Shown: piece by piece, positions 42,356 to 53,152 of the stretch | Layout: each line of letters opens with the position of its first letter | Numbering within the stretch: position 1 is the first letter of the stretch | Source: Stachybotrys elegans | Lineage: Eukaryota; Ascomycota; Sordariomycetes; Hypocreales; Stachybotryaceae | DNA: 64,000 nt | Direction: 5' to 3' | Assembly: GCA_020746835.1 (NCBI GenBank) | Contig: JAGPNK010000006.1 | Coordinates: 1,488,001 to 1,552,000, forward strand | Made by a program: the position numbers and the translations under genes | Notes under the pieces: model-generated | The model's database searches: none | The model's input: only the letters and a program-made list of their open reading frames with translations | What the model was told of the DNA's origin: nothing

Positions 42356-43259
42356 ATGCCATCGCAAGGCTGCCAAAACCTCTCCTTTGATGAGGAATCT
42401 GCCGAAGATTTTGGCGTAGCCAGCAGATGTACCCGAAGACATACTTTCCCATATGCTGTACCAGAGCTCGACCGCGTTTGGTGGCTGCTGTTAGGCAGAG
42501 ACAAGGTACCGAGATCATGCCGTGAATGGGCAGGTGATAGCCTCCCCGGTATGAGCCAGACGAGCTGGAACCATGTGAACAGAAAAGAGTTCCACACAGC
42601 CATTGGTTGTGCTCGCGACGAGCCTCGAATCTCCGGCCTTGTTGCCAAGATCCCAGGATTCTCACGTCCTTGGTTCGTTGGCTCGCGGTATGGATTCAAC
42701 TCATTTGTATCGGAAATCCAGTCCCTATCGCAGAACAACCACAGATACTGGTGCATGTCGCCGCCACCAGTTGTCATTATTTGTTTCGAAGAACAATTCC
42801 GACGGTTCGACGCGCTCAACTGGGTTGACAGTGTTGCCATGGAGTACCGCGCACACCATGCCGGTAAGTCTGCATCATTTCTTCTCTCCTTCCATCCTGG
42901 AACAGTCAGGCTAACGTCCTCATGAAGGTCTGGATGTATTTCCAAGCCACTGGCAGCGAGACCAATCCCGGCTCCCGGGCAGCACCGATCACAAGGGACT
43001 TGAAGACCGAGTCAGATCGTTGCAGGGCCAGATGCAACAGCTGAGCGACAGGTGCAGCCAGCTTCAATGGGTAGCCGAGGCAGCGAGCGCGGAGCAGACG
43101 ATGGTGAACACTGCTGTCCAACACATCTTGCAGGGACTCGAGGATGCCGGCGTTTACAGCGACACATTCGGGACGGCAGAGGTAGGCTTTGTCAGACAGC
43201 TGCGACCTACCAGCGGCAATAATGGTACACCTGGGGGCAAGAGACAGCGTCAAGTCTGA
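42356..43259 (+). CDS. Unrecognised protein, 279 residues
   Basis: Exons are 42356-42863 and 42928-43259 (donor GTAAGT, branch GCTAAC, acceptor CATGAAG), giving 279 residues. I do not recognise a family. The first part has many aromatic residues (DRVWWLLLGRDKVPR, GFSRPWFVGSRYGFNSFV, HRYWCMSPPPVVIICFEEQF) and no signal peptide. A short coiled coil lies around residues 195-235 (LEDRVRSLQGQMQQLSDRCSQL). The C-terminus is polar. The clean intron and the conserved-looking hydrophobic core suggest a real gene. The first exon's frame is open upstream for 168 codons, so an earlier start (the nearest upstream in-frame ATG is at 41993) cannot be excluded. Function unknown. Confidence 0.65.
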
Positions 43260-44103
43260 GCTCTCTTCATTTTCACCTTGCTCTTTTGATGGAAGGAAAC
43301 CAGACGACTTGGTAGTACGTGGACAAAGCCAGTGGCAAAATGTATTGACCATGTTGGGGAAAGTAGGAAAACGCTTTGGAGCTCGTATGTGTATGATTAG
43401 CTACCTCCTAAGAGTCTCACGATGCATAGGTAGAACAAGCAACACGAATTGCAAGCCTTTGTGAGCGTCACGACTGAATATTTATTTGCAGACCAAGAGG
43501 TAGGCATGAGCTTCACTGCCTCGTCTCTACACAATCATTGCAACCAGCGACAACTCTGATATAGTCCTCATCACATCCGAAAGGGATTTTCAACCGGCAT
43601 GCCATGTACAATCTCTCCTATGACGCTGTAGTACAACCAATGCCCCTGAATCAAAATGGTATTTCCTCGCATGCATCGAAAGAAGCAGAGAAACCGAAGG
43701 AGCCTACTCAACACGAACGCAGCAAACAATGCTGAAACAAAAAAACCGTGTTTGCACAAACTTGATAAAAAAAGCAACCATGATAGAAACGCCGTTCCCC
43801 AACCCTTAAAGACCTCTAACCACTCCATCCAAAGTAGACCAAACGAAGTGATGATGACTGGAAACATAATTCCAGCGGGTAAAAAGGGGGTAAAATATTA
43901 AAGAGTAGTTCTTCTCTCCCGGATCGTGTGAGCGGGAGGAGAAGGAGAGGAGGGGCTGTATGGTTGAGCGTGGGACATTCTTCATTACACCGTCGACTTC
44001 GTCACTTCGTGTTGTAGAGCAGAGCACACTGCCCCCCTTTTCTTTCCTTTTTTGTTGTTGCTTTTTGTTGCTTTTTCTTTTGGATCTGTTGACTGCTTCT
44101 CCT
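43260..44103. other. Convergent 3' spacer
   Basis: No gene is seen between the converging genes at 42356 and 46076. T-rich tracts near 44040-44090 are next to the stop of the coiled-coil gene and are probably its 3' untranslated region. Confidence 0.6.
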
Positions 44104-46076
44104 TCAGGAGCGGCGCTTGACAGATGTGGCACGCGTTGGAGCGCTCATATGCCTCCTATCCGAGTTCTTGTCCAGCATCTTCTTGTGCGACGCGGCGGCA
44201 CTCTGGGCGATGCTCCTGGCACGGCCCCTGCGCTCGCGAATCTTGGCCAGGGCCTGCTCGCGCGTCATGGTCGGGGTGAGGGCCGGGTTGGTGAGGTCGA
44301 AGCTGGCTTGGCTGCCGCTCGAGGGCGTGCGCAACTTCTCGCTGAAGGAGGAGTCTGGTCGGTAGTTGTCGTCGTGGATGGGGACGGAGGTCGTGGTGGT
44401 TGCGGTGGAGTAGGAGGCGGTCGAGGTAGCGTAGGAGGCTGTTGAGGTGTGTGGCCGCAGCTCAGGTGACGGGGTAGGCTCTTTGTTCTTTGCACGCACC
44501 GTCTCGTCTGGCTGGGTAGGAATGGTGATGATAGAAGAAGGCTGGGCGTTGTTGTGGGGAGCGTTGAGGAGCGAGAGGAGCGAGACACGATCTTGGGCCA
44601 GGAGGGCGAAAGACGGAGGTTCAACAGAGGGAGTGCGCGCGTACATGCGGCCGTGACCCTCGGGTGGCTCCTCCGGCGAAGGGAGTTCATCTGACCGGGC
44701 TGGCTCAGCGAGCCTCTCCGTCTTGACGCTGAGCTCGGCCGGTTGATCGACGTTCATCTCTGCTTCGGCCTTGCTCTGTGCCTCCAGTGCCTCCGCTTCC
44801 ATCTCTGAGACGGTGCGGAAGATGCCCTCGCGAGGGCAGAAAATGGTGCTAAGCCTGGGACCATTCCTGGGTTTTGGAACCGCAAGCTCAGTGGTGCGCT
44901 CCTCAACCCGGATGACGGTGGCCTGCGGATCAAATGGCGTCTCCTCGCTTGGCTGTGCTTCATGTGCTGCGTCGTTGGTGCTGTCCACTTCCTCCTCCGT
45001 CTCGAAGACTTCGGTTTGGGTGGCGACGGTGCTGCTCTGCGGCTTAGGCTTGGACTTGGAGCACTGGCAGCAGTGCATTTCGCACTCTGCTCGGAGGAAC
45101 TCGACCATTTCTTGCGCGCGATCGGCTCTCTGCCTCTCCCACTGGATCTGGAGGCTAAGCTCCTCAATCTCGAGCTCGGTGGCCACCGACGAGACAATCT
45201 CCATGGTGGAAAGCGACACTCGGCCCTCGGTTGACAACCGCTTGCGCTTGGTCTTTCTTGGCGAGGCAAACTCGTCGTCGGGGGACTCGGCTGCTGGTAG
45301 CGGGATGCGGCCCTCGGCGGCGATGCGGGCCACCTCTTCGTTCTTAGCTGCAGTCTTGTACGCATCGCGTTCCTGCTCGACCAGCTTGATGCGCTCTAGC
45401 GCCTGCTCCAGCTGTTCTTGCACGCCGACGATGGAGTAGCGAGCGGAGAAGGCCTCCTGTTCGCGCACGCGGCTTCTTTCCTTTTCGTGTTCGAGGCTCT
45501 CTTCAAGTGACTTGACCGTGGTCCGGGCAGACTTGAGCTCTTCCTGGACCTTGACGATTGTGGACTGAGTCTTGAATGTCTCCTTCCTGGCTCGTCGAAT
45601 CTCCTTCTCCCAGAGGGCCTGAGTATGCGCATGTGTCTCCTTGGCGCGGCCGTAATTCTCCTACACGCCAGCGATTAACACATGTCGACCGTGGACAACA
45701 TCAGAACAGACAAGCAACTCACCATGACGGTCTCAAGACGCTCTCCAACCCTCCTCTCCCGCTCCTTTCCCTCTTCGATGGCCTTCCTTAGAGATCGTGC
45801 TTCCTCTCTGTATCGTCGCATCTCGGCCTCAGCCTCCTCGCGACCGAGCATGGCTCGCTTCAGGGCGGCGTCGGCGGTTTTTCGCTCGAGGTGCTTTGAC
45901 TGCATGGTTTGGCTGAGCGTGTTGAATTGGTTGATCTTATCGTGTACCGAGCTGTCTCGTTTCTCGATCTGGAGGGAGCTGAAGAGGGAGTCGCGCTGCA
46001 TGTTTGCCCGCTCTGGCGTCATGGCCTGAAGAGGCCCCCCAGGCGGAGTGCCGGGCTGGCTGAGGTCGTCTCCCAT
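44104..46076 (-). CDS. Long coiled-coil protein, Pezizomycotina-type, function unknown
   Basis: Exons are 46076-45723 and 45660-44104 (donor GTGAGT, acceptor GTGTAG), giving 636 residues. The N-terminal half is a nearly unbroken coiled coil, starting at INQFNTLSQTMQSKHLERKTADAALKRA and continuing to about residue 225. A KRKRL nuclear-signal-like cluster is followed by a second coiled segment ending in CEMHCCQCSK. The C-terminal half is Ser/Thr/Pro/Glu-rich and probably disordered, closing with the basic end RRHMSAPTRATSVKRRS, with possible proline-directed phosphosites. The layout resembles spindle pole, septal or cytoskeletal scaffold proteins, but I cannot name the family. It is divergent from the MAPR gene. 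Confidence 0.75.
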
Positions 46077-46542
46077 TCTGATGTGCGCGTAGGTGTCTAT
46101 AGTATGCGGCGTGGTGTTGTCCCTGGGATGCTGGACTTGCTCAAGTTGTAAGCGCTGGGTTGTTCTGGGAATCTGAAGCCCTAGAATGTGCGTCGTTAAG
46201 TTGATTATCTTGAGTGTTTACCGCCCTCCCGCAGTTGCCTTGCTCCATAGCGCCTCTGTTGCCCGGGTTACAGCATGGTCTCTGGAATGGCCCCACTAGC
46301 GCGCAGAAACGGCTGCACGCCATCCGTGCGGGTAGCTGGCTGCCAACCATGCATTTGCGTGTGTGCAATGGGGCATATTACCTCATCACTGGGCGTATCT
46401 CTAGTGATAAGGCATCACACTTAGATAACACCTTGTCCGAACTGCTTCTACGACAATTCCAAGCACTCATATCCAGCTCTTGCTGCCGACACTGCATGCC
46501 ACAGCCTGACTCACTGCCACTTAGATATTCTTTGGACGCAAC
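46077..46542. other. Divergent spacer
   Basis: It separates the coiled-coil gene and the MAPR gene and should hold both promoters. No other gene is seen. Confidence 0.6.
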
Positions 46543-47372
46543 ATGGCCGATTCCGAAGTCCGGCAGCGCAAGCCGCAGGCTGAGAACCCCCCTGTTACTG
46601 AGGATACGGCGGCAAAAGCCAAACGCAGAGACGATGAATCCTCCCCCTTATGGCTGGATATCTTGAGAGTCATCGCATTCCTGCTCGTGGCTTCCTATGC
46701 CATGAGCATGATTTTCAGCGGCGGAGAGACTGGGTACTGGAATTACAAGGAGAGGCCGCATTTCCTGCGGTACGACTGGTGGCGTGCGCAGCTCGTGAGT
46801 TGACCTTCCGGTACGGCCGTCTGCGGCACAGAGTAGCATCGCATCTAACAGCCTTCAAGACCGGCCCCCAATACATGACCCCGGAGAAGCTGGCAGAATT
46901 TGACGGCAGCGATCCTTCCAAGCCCGTGCTCCTGGCAATCAACGGCACCATCTACGACGTGTCGGGCGGGCGCCGCATCTACGGCGCCGGTGGTTCGTAC
47001 AACCACTTTGCGGGCGTGGATGCCTCCCGGGCCTATGTTACGGGGTGCTTCGCCGAGGACCGCACCCCCGACATGCGCGGCGTTGAGGAAATGTTCATTC
47101 CCGTGGATGACCCCGAGGTCGACTCCCACTGGACTCCCCAGGAGCTGGAAGAGATGCGCAAGCAGGAACTTGAGCAGGCCAAGGAGAAGGTGCACAAGTC
47201 ACTGAAGCACTGGGTCGACTTCTTCGCCAACCATGAAAAGTACGTCAAGGTCGGCTACCTCGAGAGGGAGCCTGGGTGGTTGGAGAAGCTGGAGAAGCGA
47301 GAGCTATGCAAGACAGCACAAAAGGGTCGCCCCAAGAGGAAGGTCCCCAAGAAGACACCCAAGAAGGCGTAA
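46543..47372 (+). CDS. Membrane-anchored cytochrome b5-like heme/steroid-binding protein (MAPR family)
   Basis: Exons are 46543-46794 and 46860-47372 (phase 0), giving 254 residues. One membrane helix (LDILRVIAFLLVASYAMSMIF, about residues 38-58) is followed by the MAPR domain (YMTPEKLAEFDGSDPSKPVLLAINGTIYDVSGG, then YGAGGSYNHFAGVDASRAY), in which heme is held by tyrosines rather than the two histidines of cytochrome b5. The C-terminal third is helical, very Lys-rich and ends KRKVPKKTPKKA. Relatives include yeast Dap1 and human PGRMC1, which support sterol-synthesis P450s; this longer form is likely an ER protein with a related role. Confidence 0.87.
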
Positions 47373-47872
47373 AAGCATGTACAAAATACTCTACGGGGCG
47401 CACACCCATTGTTGGTCATTTCTTGAAGCTCTTGTACCATGGTTATACCTATAGTCATAAGCTATAGCGAGGATTTTGGTCATTATCAGTACCTAAGGGT
47501 TAGCAACAATAACTCGGTAGTAATTATGTTACAAGAGGTGAAAATTAACCACAAGAGTGCGCAAAATTAGGGAGGTCGCCTGCTAGGTAGGCAGCCCAAA
47601 CACAACACAATTCGGTCGTTTCGCAAGAAAAGAGACAATGTGGCATCACAATGCAAACAGAGACAAGACAAGATAGTGTCGCCCATCGCCAGGGGCAAGT
47701 GGTATTTTAACGCAGTTTCCGTCCAGTCATCCCAGATGTATCTAAGTGGTATCCCCAAATTAATTACACAACTCGGGATGGAGCCATGAATACAAAGAAG
47801 AAAATAAAGCAGCATTCATTACGATAAGTCTTTCGTCCCAAACTCCCCCTCCTATCCCAAACCGGTTGGCAT
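47373..47872. other. Convergent 3' spacer
   Basis: No gene is seen. It is A/T-richer than its surroundings and is taken as 3' untranslated sequence of the MAPR and cupredoxin genes. Confidence 0.6.
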
Positions 47873-48623
47873 TTACAGAAGCAGCATAGCAGAACCAATG
47901 GCCAGGAGCACGGAGCTCCAGCCAGCCACGGTAACGGAACCAGCCGAAGGGGGAGGAGTAGCAATAGGAGAGCCAGCGGGAGAGCCGGGGACAGTTCCGC
48001 TGCCAGGAAGGCCACCAGGGGCACCACTTCCAGGAGTGGCGTTGCCAGGAGCGCCAACACCGCCACCGGGAGCGCCAGTGCTGGGGACACCACTGGTAGG
48101 AGCACCCTCAGCGAGGTTCTTGTAGTTCGCCAGAGAGCGCGTGCTGTTAGCAGCAGTGCTATTTCAATGTCAGTAAGAGACTCGTGTAGGTGCACTCAGG
48201 GAGGATGTCTTACTTCTCGTTGATGACCATGGACATGCCGTTCTGGCAGTGAGGTCCGGTGCTGCAGTACAGCCACTTGGGGGTGGTGTCGTTGATCATG
48301 ATGGTGAAGGTAGGGACCATTCCCATGGAGGCGCTGGCGGCAACAGGCTGGAAACCGGAGAAGATGCCGGAGCCGGTGGCGTTGGCGGGCAGAACGATAG
48401 GCTGGCAAGGAGAGTCGAAGCTGGACTGCGTCACAGTGTGGTTGCCGGCCCAGAACTGGAACTGAACAGCGTCACCGACGGCAGCGGTGATCTTGTCGGG
48501 GAAGAAGCCAACGGCGGGCTCACCAGTCTCGGGGTTAGCACCGACATTGATGACATGGACGTTGGTGGCCTGGACAGAGGCGAAGCTCAGGAGAGCGGCA
48601 GCGGCGATAGACTTGTACTGCAT
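47873..48623 (-). CDS. Secreted GPI-anchored cupredoxin (serine/proline-rich surface protein)
   Basis: Exons are 48623-48214 and 48158-47873, giving 231 residues. A signal peptide (MQYKSIAAAALLSFASVQA) precedes a cupredoxin domain up to about residue 138. All four expected type 1 copper ligands are present: His62 (AGNHTVTQ), Cys120, His125 and Met130 (YCSTGPHCQNGM). A Pro/Gly/Ser-rich linker (about 155-205) follows, and a hydrophobic C-terminus (VLLAIGSAMLLL) looks like a GPI signal. Such proteins are common on fungal walls; copper binding is likely but the function is unknown. Confidence 0.87.
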
Positions 48624-50835
48624 TTTGACTAGTGGGGTGACTGTCGGTTTTTTGTGATTTGGGTATCTGAAAGAGAATGTGGTTCGTTGTTTGTTCGGAT
48701 ACTTGTGTTGTTGTTGAGATGCGTATAAGCAAGAAAATGGACAACGATTGTATGAAGAAGAGTAATAAAATGTAAGTAATAAAGCGACTCGCGCTGTGAA
48801 GGACTAGCCTTGTGAAGAGTATGTAATAGAAAAAAGAAACCCAAAGGAAAGGGAGAAAACTGCGTTGAGCGATGGAGGATGAAGAGAGAAGGGGAGAAAG
48901 GAAAGAACTGGATGGGGTGGGAAACACGAAGAATTTAAGCATGCATCAGCGGATCACCTCGCCAGAGAATAAGACTAGGACAGCCTCGAGCATCCCAACC
49001 CCGGTCCGCGTTTGAGGACAAGAGATGGAAGCGGGAGAGTGCAGTCGATGAGACATGAAACACGTTTTGGCCGTGCCCGGAGACCGGCTTGGCTGGGCCT
49101 CCTAGATAGGGTCGGCCTCGCTGCAGACAGAGACTCTGAGTACGTGCAGCTTCTGCACCTTCGCATCGCCACCAGGGGGGTGTCGCAGATGGCTAGGCCA
49201 TTGCCTGTGCGCGCAAGACGCAACAAACATCAACCGGGGTCCTCATCATCGTCGTCGTCGTCTGCCAGGGGCTGCTAGTCCGGAGCAGCCTGGGGCCGAG
49301 ATGAGCAGACCCAGCCTTGCCCATGGACACGGCCAGAGCCATGCCAATAGTGCGTGCCTGGTTGCTGCGCGGCAGCAGAGAGAGAGAGAGTCGGGGCGGC
49401 TCCTGCATCGTGGGGCTTGCTTCATATCACGGGCCTCCGACGCTTGCGAGACGAACCCCTGGTTTCAGACCGCCCAGGTGGGCGATGGGCAGCCGAACAC
49501 CTTGGACAACGGCCCTGGAGGCCCACGCAGGGGCCCAGCGCATGGTCGGATTGGCTGCGTGCCGCCCGGAGACCCTCAACCAAAGAGCGTGCAGAGGCCT
49601 TCTTCGTTTCGGCAGCAGGGTCTAGCGGCTGCGAACCTTGTCTATAGGAGCCGCAACTTGGTCTTTTCCGTCCCAGCTTGTGGGCGGCGTAGGGGCCTGG
49701 GAGGGCAAGACGGAGAAATGAAGAGATGGAAAAGATGTTTCCCCTTTGTTTTGCGCTGCATTGGCATGGGATGATTACCTTCCTCGGGCCCTGCCTTGCC
49801 GCTCTCACGACCTTGCTCTTGCCCTCTCTCATCCCATTAGACCCCGTGCTCCGTAGTACCTGCCTCTAACTAAGTTGCCCTGGCCCAGGGCAGCCAGCAT
49901 CCCGCCCACCTTCCGCCCCGAGGAACCCCAGATTTGTTTCTTCCTCCTCTCCTCTCCTCCACTCCTAGCAAATACAGTATGTGTGACATTTCGTTAGCAG
50001 AATTCACAAATGACATGGCGAAACAAAGGCGGCCGCCCATCAGATCCACCGTCCGGGAGATGCTACCCGTGCCAGATCGTTGCAAGTCCCTCGTCGTCGT
50101 CGTCATCATCGTCACATAGATCAGCCGCCCGCAATCAATCCGCGCCAGAAGCTGTCAAGCCCTTCGATGAAACTTGTTGCGCCATTAACACGGCTGTTGC
50201 ATCCATGACCAAACATCCCCGGTATTCCACTTTCCTTGCCATCAAAGCACGAACCTCCATACAGAAGCCGCTCGCCCGACGTCTCTCAATCACTCAAAGA
50301 CACAGTTATCTTGTGCGCAAGATCGCCGGTGCTCGTGCGTGCGCCTGTCACCGTCAAGAGCTGTGCCTCAGCACCCGTTGGTTTCAACAGCAAAATCCCA
50401 AACTTCAGATGACCTGATACTGAACGTCTATCTCACCTACCTTTCTAAGCCACGTCAAAGCTGCCTGCTGTGCCTTCACCTCGAGACATTATAGAAATTC
50501 TGCCGATCTCCTCTGCGCCTTACCTTATCTTCCCAATCGCATCTGCACACGGCTGGAAGAGCTATGACAAGCCGATCAGTGTATCCCATTTTTCAACTGA
50601 CACCAAGATGCGGCACGGAGCTTAGGTTTAGTGGTGACGTTTCCATATTTTATTAACACAGCTGGCCTAATTCTGATCTCGAACTCGCGGGGCTGCTTGA
50701 AACACCATCAACCACTCCAGCCATGGGCAGGGTCAAGATTGACGAGCCACGCGGCTTTTGACATTCTGTTTTGCATTCACGGCCGATGATTTCGACAGGC
50801 ACAGACCTGCAGTAGAGGGACCGTGATAGCCAACA
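48624..50835. other. Spacer, about 2.2 kb
   Basis: No gene is recognised. The left 300 bases are the cupredoxin promoter and leader. Short TCG/TCA-type repeats occur at 49243-49262 and 50088-50115, and a CTCCGTAGTAC motif near 49850. The ORFs present have no recognisable content. Confidence 0.5.
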
Positions 50836-51279
50836 TCATAGATCCAGAAGAAGCTGTGGAGAAATCTTCTCGAGATCCTCAACCTGCGCATGTCAGCTCA
50901 AAGGCCAGATGACTTGTCCAGCTTGAGAAGTTCTCACCTCAAGAAACCCTCCCTTCTTTTCCACAGCCGCTCGGGCGATTGCTTCTCTTACAAAGACGTC
51001 CATGTATTTCCCAACTGCCGCGTTGGCATCGCGCGAGATCCGGGTCGAGTCCTTGAGGAAGAATTCGTGCAGCACTCGCGTGAGTAAATCCGTCGGGATA
51101 GACTTCTCTGCTTCACTGCTCTCTTCTGCCCTTCGCTCCTTGGCCGGTGCCTGCTGAGCCTCTACCTCGTCCGCAGATTCAAAGGGATCACTCGAGTCGT
51201 TGGATGCTGCTGCAGGACGGGCATTTTTGCTGGCCTTTGGCACTGTACGTCCAGCCCGCGATGCTTGCTTGGGTGGCAT
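50836..51279 (-). CDS. mhf2: CENP-X/MHF2 histone-fold protein
   Basis: Exons are 51279-50938 and 50883-50836, giving 129 residues. The histone fold is clear: IPTDLLTRVLHEFF, then STRISRDANAAVGKYMDVFVREAIARAA, and the final exon completes VEDLEKISPQLLLDL. MHF2 pairs with MHF1 (CENP-S) as a (CENP-S-X)2 tetramer at kinetochores and with the FANCM/Fml1 helicase in DNA repair. The N-terminal 60 residues are basic then acidic and probably disordered. I chose MPPKQASRAG (51279) as the start because relatives begin so; the frame is open upstream to an ATG at 51438, which would add 53 residues. Confidence 0.88.
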
Positions 51280-51789
51280 TTTCCTAGCCGTGCTTCTCGT
51301 GGTCCTGGAGGTAATTGGTTCTGAAAGTTTCCCGCCAGAGGTGTTCGTCTGTGGCTCAAAGTTCACCCACCATCGCGTCGCGTAGTAGTAGGTGAACCAG
51401 CCATGATGGTCACGCACTTTAAAACATTCATTAGTCATCCACTGACTGCCGAGGTGCTAAGGACAGGTTTTCATTCACAATTCTGTCACAGGTAGTAGGA
51501 TGCAGAGGCGGGACATTGAATATAATCAAGGGAAATTGCATAGGTGTATAAATTACAGCGACCTAGAAAGCATGGCAAAGCCAAAACGAAGAATACGCCA
51601 TGCCGATGCCTGTCTAACCCGCAAAGAAAAGCTGTTCCCGAGGACCACTTGGTGGTCTTCAGCTCAACTTCCCTCCGTCTCTCCCTTTTATTAACCAGTG
51701 GACCCCGAGTCTAGTCCGCTGATCAACCGCCCTTCCCCTTCCACCAGGTTTAACCCGTCATGTATGTATGAGGTTGTATTACACGGCAT
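51280..51789. other. Spacer between mhf2 and the ADP/ATP carrier
   Basis: It holds the mhf2 promoter and leader and the 3' region of the carrier gene. The first 159 bases are an open in-frame extension of mhf2. Confidence 0.55.
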
Positions 51790-53152
51790 TTAGCCAGAGC
51801 CGCCAGAGAAGGCCTTTCCGAAGAGGAGGACCTGGAGCTGATCGTAGATGGACAGGACACCAGCACCGGCAACACCACGGAGAATGTTGGCACCGGCACC
51901 GTTGAAGAGGGCCTTGACACCGTCCTTGGCAATGATCTGGCGACCAGCGTCGAAGGAGCTCTTGTACTTGACGGCCTCACCAGAGGTCATCATCATACGA
52001 CGGCGGATGGTGTCGAGAGGGTAGGCAGCAATACCGGCACCGGTGGTGACAGCCCAACCCAGAGCGAAGGAGGCAAGGAAGTTGTTGGCCATGGGGCCGA
52101 CGAGGACGACAGGCTTGATCGAGTCGTACATACCGAAGTACAGACCACGGTAGACGATGATACCAGCGACGGAGGGCATGAAGCCACGGTAGAGACCGGC
52201 AACACCGTCAGAGGCGACGGTCTTGCGGTAGACGTCGATAAGGCCGTTGAACTGACGCTCACCACCCTTCTTGGCGTTCTTGGCATCGTTGGCGAGACGA
52301 GTACGGGCGTAATCAAGAGAGTAGACGAACAGCATGGAGGTGGCACCAGCAGCCTGCATCATGTTAGAACCGATATAGAGCGAGTGCTTGGAGGGCAACT
52401 TACACCACCGGAGGCCAGGTTGCCGATCATCCACCAGGTGTAACCGTCACGGTCCTTCTTGAAGCCGAAGAGCTTCTTGAACTTGTCCTTGAAGGCAAAG
52501 TTCAGGGCCTGGGTAGGGAAGTAACGGATAACGTTGGCAGTGTTACCACGCCACAGAGCCATGACACCCTCGTTCTGGCTGGTGCGCCTGAAGCAGTCAA
52601 CGATACCGTTGTAGCGGCTCTCAAGACGGCCAGTCTTGATCATCTCATCCTGTTATGATATTAGTTGTTGTCCCACACGGTATATTTGGCCCTGTCGCAC
52701 AGGCCCGAGCCAGGCCTGCAAGGCACGTATCGGGCGGCGGCGGCGGAAGGGATAGACGAACCTGGTTCTGGATGAGGAGCTTGACACGCTCGATAGGAGC
52801 GGCGGCGGTCTTCGAGACGGCGGCGGCGACACCACCCATCAGGAAGTCGGCCATGAAGGGCTATGAGACGGACAAAAGTCAGTGACCATGGTCAAATGAG
52901 GCAAAAAATTTTCGGTCAAATTCCCGCATCAACGATAGGGGTTCCATGAACGGAAACAAGGCAGCGATTGTGTTCTCCCGCATGAGAGCAGATGTGAGGA
53001 TGCAATTGATGCATTGACCAGGCGTCAAATGCAATACATTTGATGCCGTGGCCCCTATCGCATGCGCGGCAATTTCGCTGACCGTGAATTGAAGCTGGGA
53101 ATCGAGAGCAGCAACTTACCGGCATGCCCAGAACCTTCTGCTGCTCAGACAT
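51790..53152 (-). CDS. aac: Mitochondrial ADP/ATP carrier
   Basis: Exons are 53152-53120, 52860-52762, 52649-52404 and 52353-51790, all joined in phase 0, giving 313 residues. Three mitochondrial carrier repeats are visible, each with its P/S-x-D/E-x-x-R/K motif ([24 protein letters not shown]). The nucleotide-carrier signature RRRMMM is intact. It exchanges cytosolic ADP for matrix ATP across the inner membrane. The first exon has 11 codons and is followed by a 259-base intron; the short N-terminus ([11 protein letters not shown]) is usual for fungi. C-ending codon preference suggests high expression. Confidence 0.96.
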
